Below, piece after piece: positions 55,027 through 64,000 of a DNA stretch of 64,000 nt (positions within the stretch are counted from its first letter, which is position 1; the number at the start of each line of letters is the position of its first letter). Position numbers and translations under genes: made by a program. The notes beneath the pieces were generated by a model. It was not told the DNA's origin. It worked only from the letters and a program-made list of their open reading frames with translations, and did not search any database. This DNA comes from CAYSFW01 sp964620675 (GTDB taxonomy: Bacteria; Pseudomonadota; Gammaproteobacteria; UWMA-0217): positions 1-64,000 of the forward strand of contig CAZUJU010000011.1 in the NCBI GenBank assembly GCA_964620675.1, in the 5' to 3' direction.

Positions 55027-56370
55027 TCACTCGCCGGCGATCGTCATTTCGCCGATCAGCAGCGACCCGGTAACGATGTTGCCGCGCAAATCGAGATCGT
55101 TGCCGACCGCGACGATTCCCTTGAACACTTCTCGCAGATTGCCGGCGATGGTGATTTCCTCGACCGGATACTGAATTTCGCCATGCTCGACCCAGAATCC
55201 CGCCGCACCGCGGGAGTAATCGCCAGTGACCATGTTCAAACCGTGACCGATCAATTCGGTCACCAGCAATCCGGTGCCCATCGCGCGTAACAACTCATCG
55301 CGCCCCTGATTGCCCGGTTCGATTCGGAGATTGTGGACCCCGCCGGCGTTGCCCGTGGTCTGCATTCCGAGCTTGCGCGCGGAATAGCTGGAAAGCACAT
55401 ACCCATCCAACACGCCCGCGCTGACCAGGTCGCGCGGGCGCGTTGCGACGCCTTCGCCATCGTAAGCCGCGCTGCCGAGCCCGCGCGGAATCAACGGATC
55501 CTCGTGCAGACGAACAAAGCTCGGGAACAGTTGCTCGCCGATCGCGTCGTACAAAAAGCTTGCGCGACGGTAGAGTGCCCCGCCACTGATGGCGCCGACA
55601 AACTGCCCGATCAGGCCGCGCGCGAGTTCGGGGGTAAACAGGATTGGCGCCTTGCGCGTCCCCAAGCGGCGCCCCGACAAGCGCGCCACCGTGCGGCGCG
55701 CCGCCTCGCGCCCGATCTGCTCCGGCGCCTCCAGGTCGGCCGGTAGGCGCGCATTGCTATAATGGTAATCGCGCTGCATCCCGTGTTCGTCCTCGGCGAT
55801 CAAGGCACAACTCAGGCCGTGCCGGCTACCCGCGCGCACCCCGAGAAAGCCATGTGAATTGGCATAGGCAGAAACGCCCTCAAATGCGCTGACCGACGCG
55901 CCATCGGAATTGGTGAGACGCGGATCGACCGCAAACCCGGCGGCTTCACACGCACGCGCGATTTCGATCGCTTGCTCCGCATTGAGATCCCAGGGATGGT
56001 AGAGATCCAGGTCGGGTTGCTCACGCGCCATCAACTCGGCATCCGCTAAACCAGCGAACTCATCCTCGGAGGTGTAGCGAGCGATCCGGCACGCCGCCGC
56101 AACGGCTTCGACAATCGCCTTGCCGCTTAGGTCCGACGTGCTCGCCGAGCCCTTGCGCTGGTTGAAATAGACCGTCACCGCCATGCCTTGACCGCGGTGG
56201 TACTCGAGGGTCTCGACCTCGCCCATACGGACGTTCACCGACAGCCCGCTGTCGAGGCTCGCGCCGGCATCGGCCGCGGTCGCGCCTTGGCGTCGCGCCT
56301 CATCCAATGCGTGCTGCACCGCATCACTGACGATCGTCTCATCCGCCCGTCGGGTCTGCATCAGGGTCAT
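55027..56370 (-). CDS. pmbA: Metalloprotease PmbA/TldE
   Basis: 447 residues from ATG at 56370 with AGGAG 5 bases upstream. The TldE core GFLGVRAGSRHGLSCALIAEDE, GGALYRRASFLYDAIGEQLFP and the C-terminal NMVTGDYSRGAAGFWVEHGEI are present, and there is no HExxxH. It pairs with TldD (57.0-58.5 kb) in a heterodimer for peptide maturation and degradation, including in microcin processing in enterobacteria. Divergent from darP across a short gap. Confidence 0.95.
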   Translation of the reverse strand: MTLMQTRRADETIVSDAVQHALDEARRQGATAADAGASLDSGLSVNVRMGEVETLEYHRGQGMAVTVYFNQRKGSASTSDLSGKAIVEAVAAACRIARYTSEDEFAGLADAELMAREQPDLDLYHPWDLNAEQAIEIARACEAAGFAVDPRLTNSDGASVSAFEGVSAYANSHGFLGVRAGSRHGLSCALIAEDEHGMQRDYHYSNARLPADLEAPEQIGREAARRTVARLSGRRLGTRKAPILFTPELARGLIGQFVGAISGGALYRRASFLYDAIGEQLFPSFVRLHEDPLIPRGLGSAAYDGEGVATRPRDLVSAGVLDGYVLSSYSARKLGMQTTGNAGGVHNLRIEPGNQGRDELLRAMGTGLLVTELIGHGLNMVTGDYSRGAAGFWVEHGEIQYPVEEITIAGNLREVFKGIVAVGNDLDLRGNIVTGSLLIGEMTIAGE

Positions 56371-56476
56371 CTTGGCTCCTTATGGTGTATGGCTCGGATC
56401 GGCCGCGCGATCACCGCGCGAGCCCAAGCAGGTCGGTACCGACGCGATTCGCGTAACCCTGCTAGAATCGCCGGCC

Positions 56477-57010
56477 ATGGTTAATGATGAAGATCTTGAA
56501 TTTGATTTTGGCACCGACGAACGTCCCAGCAAGTCCGCGCTCAAGCGTGCCGCCAAGGCCAAGCGCGCGCTGGCCGACCGTATTGTGGAACTCAGCCCCC
56601 AGCGCGTCGCCCGCCTCGCCTTGACGACTGAACTACTGGCGATCGTCGCCGACACCCGCGGCATTCGCGCCCACGGCGCGCGGCGCCGGCAACTGCAATA
56701 TCTCGCCAAACAACTGCGCCTGTCCGGGCTTGCCGAGGAAATCGAAGCAGCGCTCGACCGCCTAGACTCGGGTACTCCGCCATTGCCGGCGGTGAATTCG
56801 TCCGCTCCAAAGCCACCCGATCCAGCCGCCGAACTGATCGCCGGAGGCGACACTATGCTGGAGCGATTCATTGCAAACCATCCCGACGCCGAACGCGGGC
56901 GGTTGCGCCAGTTACTGCGCAATGCCGAACATCCGATCCCGGAACGCGCCGAGCGAGGCCGCAAGGCATTGCGCGCCTACCTGTCGGAGCTGAACGCGAA
57001 CATCGACTGA
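56477..57010 (+). CDS. darP: Ribosome biogenesis protein DarP (YjgA, DUF615)
   Basis: 177 residues from ATG at 56477. The family blocks PSKSALKRAAKA, LADRIVELSPQR, RGIRAHGARRRQLQYLAKQLR and ERGRLRQLLRNAEHP are clear. DarP assists late assembly of the large ribosomal subunit. Next to pmbA in most gammaproteobacteria, as here. The start codon context is the first ATG; no alternative fits the family's length better. Confidence 0.93.
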   Translation: MVNDEDLEFDFGTDERPSKSALKRAAKAKRALADRIVELSPQRVARLALTTELLAIVADTRGIRAHGARRRQLQYLAKQLRLSGLAEEIEAALDRLDSGTPPLPAVNSSAPKPPDPAAELIAGGDTMLERFIANHPDAERGRLRQLLRNAEHPIPERAERGRKALRAYLSELNANID

Positions 57011-57025
57011 TCCCGGCGCGCGGTT

Positions 57026-58471
57026 TCAACCGGCTTGGGTTCCGCCCACCGTCAGGCCATTGATCCGCAGCGTCGGCTGCCCGACCCCCACCGGCACGCT
57101 CTGACCATCTTTGCCACAGACGCCGACGCCCGCATCGAGGCGCATGTCGTTACCGATCATCGCCACCCGGGTCAACACATCGGGTCCGTTGCCGATCAGA
57201 GTCGCCCCTTTGACCGGGCGCGTCACCTTGCCGTCTTCGATCAAGTAGGCCTCGGAGGCCGAAAACACGAATTTTCCCGAGGTGATATCGACCTGGCCAC
57301 CGCCGAAGTTCACCGCGTAAAGCCCCTTTTTAATGGAAGCGATGATCTCGGCAGGATCGTGAGCACCGGCCCGCATGTAGGTGTTGGTCATGCGCGGCAA
57401 TGGCAGATGCGCGTAAGATTCTCGACGTCCGTTGCCGGTCGCCGACATGCCCATCAGGCGGGCATTCAGCTTGTCCTGCATGTAACCGACTAAAATGCCG
57501 TCCTCGATCAACGTGGTGCAGTGGGTGGGAGTCCCCTCGTCATCGATCGAAAGCGAACCGCGGCGATTGGGCAAAGTGCCATCGTCGACCACGGTAACCC
57601 CCGGCGACGCGACCCGTTGCCCAAGCAAGCCGGCGAAGGCGGAACTGCCCTTGCGATTAAAGTCACCTTCAAGCCCGTGCCCGATCGCTTCGTGCAACAG
57701 CACACCCGGCCAGCCCGGCCCCAGCACGACGTCCATCGTCCCCGCCGGCGCATCGATCGCATCGAGGTTGACCAGCGCCAGCCGCACCGCCTCGTGGGCA
57801 TACTCGAAGGCGCGATTGCCTTCGAGGAAATAGCGATAGTCGACCCGCCCGCCACCGCCCGCGCTGCCCTGCTCACGTCGTCCGTTGTGCTCCACGATCA
57901 CAGTGACATTCATCCGCACCAAGGGGCGAATATCGCTCGCCAGGGTGCCATCACTCGCTGCCACCAGGATCAGCTCATGCACGCCGGAGAGGCTCACGAT
58001 CACTTGCTGCACGCGTGAATCGATGCGACGGGTCTCGGTATCTACGCGCCGCAACAGCTCTATTTTGTCGATTTCGCTCAAGCTTGCGAGCGGATCATCG
58101 CTGCCGTACAACGCCGGCCACTGCTGCCGCGCACCCAGCATCGGCGCGGTGGCATCGCGCCCGCCGCGGGCGATCGCGCGGGCATTGCCGGCCGCTTCGA
58201 GGAGGATCGATTTTTCGAGCTGATCGGAGTACGCAAAGCCAGTCTTCTCCCCGCTCATCGCGCGCACCCCGACGCCCTGATCGAGATTGAAGCTGCCTTC
58301 TTTAATGATGCCGTCTTCCAGCACCCAAGACTCGTGCCGGCTGGCCTGAAAATAGACGTCCGCGGCGTCGATCCCTGGTCCGAGCACGCGCGCGAGCACG
58401 CCACCGAGGTCGTTTTCGTCGAGGCCTACCGGCGTGAGCAGAAGCGATTTGACGGTATCAAGTGTTTGCAC
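57026..58471 (-). CDS. tldD: Metalloprotease TldD
   Basis: 481 residues starting at the GTG at 58471, which overlaps the stop of the nitrilase-family gene (TAGTG); the length then equals that of E. coli TldD. The zinc motif HEAIGHGLEGD is in VLLHEAIGHGLEGDFNRKG. Other blocks: DGIIKEGSFNLDQGVGVRAM, TNTYMRAGAHDPAEIIASIKKGLYAVNFGGGQVD, GKDGQSVPVGVGQPTL. It is the catalytic half of TldD-PmbA, distinct from the paralog at 21.6-23.0 kb. Confidence 0.96.
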   Translation of the reverse strand: MQTLDTVKSLLLTPVGLDENDLGGVLARVLGPGIDAADVYFQASRHESWVLEDGIIKEGSFNLDQGVGVRAMSGEKTGFAYSDQLEKSILLEAAGNARAIARGGRDATAPMLGARQQWPALYGSDDPLASLSEIDKIELLRRVDTETRRIDSRVQQVIVSLSGVHELILVAASDGTLASDIRPLVRMNVTVIVEHNGRREQGSAGGGGRVDYRYFLEGNRAFEYAHEAVRLALVNLDAIDAPAGTMDVVLGPGWPGVLLHEAIGHGLEGDFNRKGSSAFAGLLGQRVASPGVTVVDDGTLPNRRGSLSIDDEGTPTHCTTLIEDGILVGYMQDKLNARLMGMSATGNGRRESYAHLPLPRMTNTYMRAGAHDPAEIIASIKKGLYAVNFGGGQVDITSGKFVFSASEAYLIEDGKVTRPVKGATLIGNGPDVLTRVAMIGNDMRLDAGVGVCGKDGQSVPVGVGQPTLRINGLTVGGTQAG

Positions 58472-59298
58472 TAGAGCAGTTCTTCCATTAAGCGTCGATG
58501 TTGCAGAGCGGGAAACGATTTCCGTGTCGACTGTAAGAAATCTGTCTTGATTTCGCCAGTGACGATGCCCGGGGTGTTGGTTCTCGAAATCGCGACGACA
58601 CCGCCCCAGGGATCCACGACCATGCTGTGACCATAGGTGGAGCGGCCGTTGACATGATAACCGCCCTGCGCCGCTGCCACGATGTAGCACAGATTTTCGA
58701 TCGCGCGCGCCCGCAGCAGGATCTCCCAATGCGCGCGTCCGGTCGGTTCGGTAAACGCTGCCGGCAACAGGATGATCTCGGCGCCTTCGGCGGTCAACCG
58801 CCGGAACAACTCGGGAAAGCGCAGGTCATAGCACACCGCGAGACCGATGCGCCCGAACGGTGAATCGACCACCTTGATCTGATCACCGGGATAGATCGTG
58901 GACGACTCGTTGTAACGCTCGTCCGAGCCGATCAATTGGACATCGAACAAATGAATCTTGTCGTAGCGGGCGACCTCTTTGCCGGCGTGATCGAACAACA
59001 GCGAGGTGGCATAGACCCGGTCGTCGTCGGGACTCTGAATCGGAATGGTACCGCCACATAGCCAAACGCCATGCCGACGCGCCTGCTCGGCGAGGAATTC
59101 CTGCAGTGGCCCCTGCCCCGGCTGTTCCCGATGACGCAGCTTGTCCTCTTCATTGAGGCCCATGATCGCGAAATTCTCCGGCAGCACGACCAGTTTCGCG
59201 CCGACCGCGGCGGCTTTTTGAATGAGCTTTTCCGCAGTGATGAGGTTTGCAGCGAGCTGCGGCCCGGAAGCCATTTGAACAGCGGCAAATAAGGTCAT
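58471..59298 (-). CDS. Carbon-nitrogen hydrolase (nitrilase/Nit-family)
   Basis: 275 residues from ATG at 59298 (AGGAG 5 bases upstream). The catalytic triad is visible: Glu in VVLPENFAIMG, Lys in YDKIHLFDV and Cys in IGLAVCYDLRFPELFR. The Nit1-like group repairs deaminated glutathione, and this gene's fixed place between yhdP and tldD in Gammaproteobacteria supports that subgroup. The stop codon overlaps the tldD start. Confidence 0.93.
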   Translation of the reverse strand: MTLFAAVQMASGPQLAANLITAEKLIQKAAAVGAKLVVLPENFAIMGLNEEDKLRHREQPGQGPLQEFLAEQARRHGVWLCGGTIPIQSPDDDRVYATSLLFDHAGKEVARYDKIHLFDVQLIGSDERYNESSTIYPGDQIKVVDSPFGRIGLAVCYDLRFPELFRRLTAEGAEIILLPAAFTEPTGRAHWEILLRARAIENLCYIVAAAQGGYHVNGRSTYGHSMVVDPWGGVVAISRTNTPGIVTGEIKTDFLQSTRKSFPALQHRRLMEELL

Positions 59299-59527
59299 GT
59301 GGTCTCCTGCAAACACGTAAATTCGGGGCTTGACGGCGGAATGACCTGCGCTCGACGCTCCGAATGCCGGCGGAATCATTCCCTTCCGTACTTTTTAACA
59401 GTTTTCTTTTGCCGATTCTTTGCGAGAAGTACAGAAATTGCTTCAATTCCGGGGGCGGAACAGGGATTCCCATTTGCGCAGGCTGGCTCCATCGGCGGTC
59501 GTGCCGCCTACGGCGATCAAAAATCCG

Positions 59528-62500
59528 TCAGTCTGCCGCGTCCGGTACCGAAGGCAGCAAGCGAATGACCGGATTGCCCCAATCGCCACTGATCGCATAC
59601 GTCAACTCGGCGCCCGCGCCAAGTTCAATACCGCTCTCGCGCATCAGCTTGTCGAACAGATAAACGACGACACCGACCTCAGGCCCCGCAAGAAAACTCG
59701 CCGCGACCGGGAGCGTGCCGGACAAACGCGGCCGGACCACCACCGTCCCATCAAAGCTCTGCGCCGCCAGCCCGATAAGGCCACTCAGCGCCATCCGAGC
59801 CGCCGAACCAGAGATTGTCAGATCTTCGATCGTGCCATACCCGTCACGAAAGCTCGCCGCGCCGCCGAGCACGTCATACGCGAACCCTTCCTCAGCCACA
59901 TCGCGGAAGTTGAGGGCGAGCCGTTTCGGTAAGTGATCGATGCTCAGTAATGCGATCAGTCGCCCCAATCCGGGCTCGACTCCGAGCAGCCGGCCGTTGC
60001 GCAAGGTGGTCTCGAGGCGGCCCTCCAACGCCGTCAGCACTGGCACATGCGGCGGTCCTGGCCAACGCAGCCAGCCGTTGAGATGACCGACGCCACTGCC
60101 GAGACTCTCGGTTCCGATCACCTCGCGCAGAATCGCGCCGACATTGCGCCCGTCGAAGGCAAGTTCCAGGAAGGTTTGATGGCGATCGACCGTCGGTGCT
60201 CGCCAAAACCCGGTCACTGAGGCTGAGAGCAGTTGCGAATGCAGCTCCAGGCGTTCGATGGACTGACCCTCGGCGGTATGAGCGGTACGCAGCACCCCAC
60301 GCTCATACTGACTGTCGCCCCAGCGCAGATCGTCGATGGTGAGATCGAGCGCGGGGATCTGGTGCGGTAAAAGCACGCCGTCACCGCCCGTACCCGGCGC
60401 CGCCTCCGCATGACGTTGCCAGATCAAACGCTTGAGATGCCCGCGCAGTGGCAGGCCATCGCGCCAGCGTGCCGGTAGCTCGAAATCGCCGGCGATCTCG
60501 GGCGATTGCACGCTTAGATTCCAATTGTCGAGCGTTCCCCGCGCGGTGACCTGCACCGAGCGAAAGCGCTGCGATCCGAGTCGAACCGTATCGAACCTCA
60601 CATCGCTGGCATTCACCGGCATCGGCACGGTAACCCCGCCGCCGCGGCCCGCGCGGTCCGGTCCGCCAAGCCAGCCCAGCCACTCCGATAGTTTGACCTC
60701 ACCCCAGCGCCCCTGCACCAGCACGCCGCTGGCCGGCGGTTCCGGCGCCGGGCGGCCGAGCCCGATCGCAACACGCTGTAAATCTAAGGTATCGCGCCAA
60801 CGCACCGAGCCGCGGCTCGACAGCAGGTCGGCGTACTCGAGTGCGTAATTGATCGGCCCGGATTGCAGCGGAAACTGCAGCTTGAACGCGCGCTGGTTGA
60901 AAGTCGCCTTGCCCAGCGGCTCGGGCAAACGCAGTCCGGTGCCGTGCAGGTCCGAAGTCAAGGTCAACGTCGGTGTGGCATTGCGCGGGATCTCGATGCG
61001 CGCGCGCCAATCGGAGTCGCCGAAACTGAGCGCCTCCAGGCGTTCGGCCTGCGTCGGCAGCAGCGCCTTGAGCGCGAAACGTCCGGCAACGTCGATCCCG
61101 ACCCGCCGATCGGGGCCGGTTTCCACGTCGATCGTGACCGGACGATCGCGCAGGATCGCCCGGATCCCGCGCGCGTGGTAAGTCTGTTCGGTGAATTCGA
61201 GTAGGCCGGTGACCTCGGTTGCATCAATATCGCCCGGGTCCAGACGCAAGCGACTCCCCAGCAATTCGAGCCGGCCGCGCACACTGGGATGCTCGGTCTC
61301 GCCAAACCGGGCCGGGATGCGTAAACCGAGCTCTAACGCGCTGTCGCCGGCAACCGCGACCGATTCAAGAAAACCGCGCAGCGGCGTGCCGATCGGCGTC
61401 TCTCGCAGAAATTTCACTACGTCGGCGACCGGTCCGCGCGCCCGCGCATCGATGGCGATCACGGCCTGGGACAGATCGGGAATCGCCACTGTGCTGGCGC
61501 CCAGTGCCGACGAGAACAGGCGACCGCGGTCCAGGACGACATTCAAACTCGCGTTATCGAATCGCACCGAGCCATCGATGGCGTCGATTTCCGGCCACTC
61601 GTGTAGGTAACGCAACACCCCATCGCTGACCTGAAACCCTGCGCTAAGGCGCGCCTTGCCAGATGTGAACGCCGCCGCAGCGAGTGGTCCATCCCAACGC
61701 AGATGCGCGTTGCTGAGGGTGCCGCCGCGAAACGCCTCGCGCAGCCAGACACCGGAGCGTTGCGGCAGCCAACGATAAGGTAAATGCTGGCTCAACTTCG
61801 TCAGCTCGATCGCGGGCACCTGGAGTTCGGCGGTCAGCGTCGGGACATCATCGTCCTCCGAACCACGCAGCACCGCGGCCCCATCAGCGCGGAAGTCCGC
61901 ATGTTCGATCCGCACGCGATCGGCTTGCAGGGTCCAACCGGTCGCCGCCGGGTGCCAGCTCAACTCGGCGAACAGTGACTTCAGCGCCACGGGCTGTTCC
62001 AGCAACCGCGGCAGAGTGACGACCGCGTCGATGCCGCTGAAACGGGCCTGGCCCACTTCTTCTTTCCCGAACGAAACCTGCAAACCGGAAATTCCCGGAA
62101 TCGCGGCCGACGGCAGCCACCGCAGATGCGACAGCATTCCGCTGTAACGGCTGTGCCACGGTTGCTCGGCGCCCTCGCGCCGCAGCGCGAGGCGCAGCCG
62201 CGACAGCTCGCCGCCGAGCTGCATCGCCGCGAGATGGGTTTGCCATTCGAACGGTAGCCGCTCGGCAAGCTGCGCAATCTCGGCCAGGGTGCCCACATCG
62301 GCCCAATCCAGCGCCAGTTCGACCTCAGCCCGATCGGCGTCGGCGGTATAGCCCAAGCTTAACCCCGACGCGGGCCACGCGCGCCCAGCCGAAACGATCC
62401 AGAGCTGGTCGAGATCAAGCCGCCACCGCGCCGCGCCGCCGCGAAACGCGACCCGGCTGGTGACCTGCGGAATCACGCGCCGCTGATCGATATCCCCCGC

Positions 62501-63355
62501 CGGACCCACGCTGAAATCGCGCAGAGAGAAGTCACCCAGCGTGTCAAACCCATGTTCCGGTGACCGCTCGCCCCACAGGCGCACATCAAACCGTCCGCCG
62601 CGCACCCCCGGAATACCCGGTAGCCAGTGCAATGGCCAGCCGGCCAGTTCAAGATCGTCGCCATCAAGAAAAAACCGGGTATTCCAGGCAAGATAGTTTT
62701 CGACCGGCCCGTCCGCCATCAGCACCACGTGCGCCGCGTTGCCCAGATGGGACGGCAATCGCACGTCGGCTTCGAAGGAGAGTGCGCGCGGTTGCACCTT
62801 TAACTCTGCGTCGGTCACGGTGAAAGCAAAATCGCGTCCGAGCGGCGCGTCTTGCCATTGCACCTGAATATCCCGCAGCCGCACTTCGAGCCCTGCCAGC
62901 AATTCCAGCGGGTTGACCGCAGTCGCCGGCCCACGTTGCAGATGTTGCAGGCCACGCACGAGCATGCGCCCATCGCGGGTTCGGGTAATCGAAAGCTCGC
63001 TTCCGGTCAATGCGATCAGGTCGGGTTCGAGCTGCCGTTGGCGCAGGCTGCGCCAAGGATCGATACGCACTTCCAGATGATGGAAGCCCAACAGCGGCGC
63101 TAGCCCCATGTCGTCCTTGATCTGGACGCCGAACAACTCCAGGGTCGGCGCAAAGCCATGCCAGCCCAGCGCGATTTCATCGATCGCGACCGGGCGTTTC
63201 AACAACCGGCTCAGCTGCGCCGCGACCTCACCCCGGTACTCTTTCGCAAACGGGGTAGCGATGCGCGCCACGCTGACCACGATCGCACTCACAATCACAA
63301 GCGCAACCAGGACACCCCAGCCCCACGATAGGCTGCGAACCAGCAACAGCTTCAT
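59528..63355 (-). CDS. yhdP: YhdP-family (AsmA-like, DUF3971) envelope protein
   Basis: 1275 residues. One N-terminal TM segment (WGWGVLVALVIVSAIVVSVA) anchors a very long, beta-rich periplasmic part; the DUF3971 region is in the middle and the AsmA_2-like end has VGHLNGWLRWPGPPHVPVLTALEGRLETTLRNGRLLGVEPGLGR. YhdP and its relatives form a bridge that moves phospholipid to the outer membrane. Length is normal. It lies between rng and the nitrilase-family gene, the usual order. Confidence 0.95.
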   Translation of the reverse strand: MKLLLVRSLSWGWGVLVALVIVSAIVVSVARIATPFAKEYRGEVAAQLSRLLKRPVAIDEIALGWHGFAPTLELFGVQIKDDMGLAPLLGFHHLEVRIDPWRSLRQRQLEPDLIALTGSELSITRTRDGRMLVRGLQHLQRGPATAVNPLELLAGLEVRLRDIQVQWQDAPLGRDFAFTVTDAELKVQPRALSFEADVRLPSHLGNAAHVVLMADGPVENYLAWNTRFFLDGDDLELAGWPLHWLPGIPGVRGGRFDVRLWGERSPEHGFDTLGDFSLRDFSVGPAGDIDQRRVIPQVTSRVAFRGGAARWRLDLDQLWIVSAGRAWPASGLSLGYTADADRAEVELALDWADVGTLAEIAQLAERLPFEWQTHLAAMQLGGELSRLRLALRREGAEQPWHSRYSGMLSHLRWLPSAAIPGISGLQVSFGKEEVGQARFSGIDAVVTLPRLLEQPVALKSLFAELSWHPAATGWTLQADRVRIEHADFRADGAAVLRGSEDDDVPTLTAELQVPAIELTKLSQHLPYRWLPQRSGVWLREAFRGGTLSNAHLRWDGPLAAAAFTSGKARLSAGFQVSDGVLRYLHEWPEIDAIDGSVRFDNASLNVVLDRGRLFSSALGASTVAIPDLSQAVIAIDARARGPVADVVKFLRETPIGTPLRGFLESVAVAGDSALELGLRIPARFGETEHPSVRGRLELLGSRLRLDPGDIDATEVTGLLEFTEQTYHARGIRAILRDRPVTIDVETGPDRRVGIDVAGRFALKALLPTQAERLEALSFGDSDWRARIEIPRNATPTLTLTSDLHGTGLRLPEPLGKATFNQRAFKLQFPLQSGPINYALEYADLLSSRGSVRWRDTLDLQRVAIGLGRPAPEPPASGVLVQGRWGEVKLSEWLGWLGGPDRAGRGGGVTVPMPVNASDVRFDTVRLGSQRFRSVQVTARGTLDNWNLSVQSPEIAGDFELPARWRDGLPLRGHLKRLIWQRHAEAAPGTGGDGVLLPHQIPALDLTIDDLRWGDSQYERGVLRTAHTAEGQSIERLELHSQLLSASVTGFWRAPTVDRHQTFLELAFDGRNVGAILREVIGTESLGSGVGHLNGWLRWPGPPHVPVLTALEGRLETTLRNGRLLGVEPGLGRLIALLSIDHLPKRLALNFRDVAEEGFAYDVLGGAASFRDGYGTIEDLTISGSAARMALSGLIGLAAQSFDGTVVVRPRLSGTLPVAASFLAGPEVGVVVYLFDKLMRESGIELGAGAELTYAISGDWGNPVIRLLPSVPDAAD

Positions 63356-63440
63356 ACGCCGACCGCGGAGACATTCCGGTGCCGATACCCGGTGCGAGTC
63401 ATCCGGTTACCCCCGGCAGCACCGCACGGTCGTTAAGCGA

Positions 63441-64000
63441 CTAGACCGGCACCACATCGAACTGCTCCTGGCCGTACTGCGCCTCGACCTGATATTTGAT
63501 CGGAATATTGATGAACTGCTGCAACTCGGCCAGGCTCGAGGACTCCTCGTCGAGCAACAGATCGACCACATCCTGCGAGGCCAGCACCAGCAACTCGCGT
63601 GCGTCGTATTGGCGCGCCTCGCGGAGAATTTCACGGAACAACTCGTAACAGACCGTCTCGGCAGTCTTCACGTAGCCGCGACCCTGGCAGTTCGAGCACG
63701 GCTCGCAGAGCACATGTTCGAGACTCTCGCGGGTACGCTTGCGCGTCATCTCCACCAGCCCAAGCGGCGAAACGTCGCACACGACACACTTTGCGTGATC
63801 TTTCTCCAATGCCTTCTCGAGCGCCCGCAATACCTGCCGCCGGTGATCGCTTTCGACCATGTCGATAAAGTCGATAATGATAATGCCACCGAGATTGCGC
63901 AAACGCAGTTGCCGCGCGATCGCCTGCGCCGCTTCGAGGTTGGTCTTGAAGATGGTTTCCTCGAGATTGCGCGAGCCGACGAACCCGCCGGTATTGACGT
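63441..64000 (-). CDS. rng: Ribonuclease G (RNase E/G family), C-terminal part, runs off the window
   Basis: The frame is open to the window edge and starts upstream of it, so about 186 codons are seen. Blocks include the NTGGFVGSRNLEETIFKTN region, LRNLGGIIIIDFIDM with catalytic-site aspartates, and the zinc-link CxxC in LCEPCSNCQGRGYVKT. The C-terminal ends AELQQFINIPIKYQVEAQY without the long scaffold tail of RNase E, so RNase G is the better call. It processes 16S rRNA and degrades mRNA. Upstream partner of yhdP. Confidence 0.95.
   Translation of the reverse strand, partial: VNTGGFVGSRNLEETIFKTNLEAAQAIARQLRLRNLGGIIIIDFIDMVESDHRRQVLRALEKALEKDHAKCVVCDVSPLGLVEMTRKRTRESLEHVLCEPCSNCQGRGYVKTAETVCYELFREILREARQYDARELLVLASQDVVDLLLDEESSSLAELQQFINIPIKYQVEAQYGQEQFDVVPV

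Overview
The window is GC-rich DNA with densely packed genes. It is most likely from a gammaproteobacterium, perhaps a sulfur-metabolising, Chromatiales-like lineage. The strongest evidence is the right end, where rng, yhdP, a nitrilase-family gene, tldD, yjgA/darP and pmbA lie together as in many Gammaproteobacteria. Zur, HemP, a DsrC/TusE-like protein, an ArsR-rhodanese fusion and several thiol/rhodanese proteins fit this. The species cannot be named from sequence alone. I saw no rRNA, tRNA or CRISPR array.

Layout. 1-4.7 kb: end of a YgiQ-type radical SAM gene, an FMN-binding protein, a tight four-gene operon (SDR, DCC thiol protein, SRPBCC, NAD-epimerase) and a broken ABC1-kinase remnant. 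4.9-6.9 kb: glutathione-dependent formaldehyde detoxification (frmA, S-formylglutathione hydrolase). 6.9-10.1 kb: a truncated DUF4338/DruA-like fragment, leuA and an HDOD protein. 10.3-12.9 kb: the complete AmmeMemoRadiSam trio. 13.0-15.4 kb: a small secreted protein and a FIST-GGDEF protein. 15.5-20.1 kb: a decaying cluster of a Sec-exported C39-like peptidase, two small membrane proteins, a Gly-rich precursor with an internal double-glycine-type site, and an outer-membrane barrel, followed by a DUF4160/DUF2442 pair and a second possible substrate. 20.5-24.3 kb: WYL regulator, dual CDGSH protein and a translationally coupled second TldD/TldE pair. 25-27.3 kb: a response regulator among remnants (histidine kinase, VOC, Uma2). 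27.7-36.6 kb: an MBL-rhodanese protein and a zinc-limitation locus (DUF3299 lipoprotein, FtsX/ATPase, His-rich ZrgA, two COG0523 GTPases, DUF1826, Zur). 36.6-38.6 kb: a Fur-box-preceded operon with DUF2325 and HemP. 38.7-48.2 kb: Lon-like protease, host-attachment protein, a frameshifted hybrid kinase and a wrecked KefB-type antiporter. 48.2-54.9 kb: repeats, an orphan Hcp, a sterol-desaturase-like protein, ArsR-rhodanese, a BNR protein, thioredoxin, DUF3050 and a DsrC/TusE-like protein. 55-64 kb: pmbA, darP, tldD, nit, yhdP, rng.

Two families of dispersed intergenic palindromes stand out. A ~150-190 bp element occurs five times, always in the same orientation, four of them within 27.3-36.2 kb. 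A second element occurs twice and covers the stop codons of amrA and the DUF1826 gene. Copies of the larger element also supply the stop codons of the CobW and zur genes.

The window holds many broken genes: nonsense codons in the C39 peptidase, barrel, kinase remnant and antiporter; homopolymer-associated frameshifts in a secreted protein and the hybrid kinase; and deletions in the ABC1 and KefB genes. Some single-base lesions could be assembly errors, but the multi-lesion remnants are real decay. The most novel-looking element is the 15.5-20.1 kb secretion/processing cluster.
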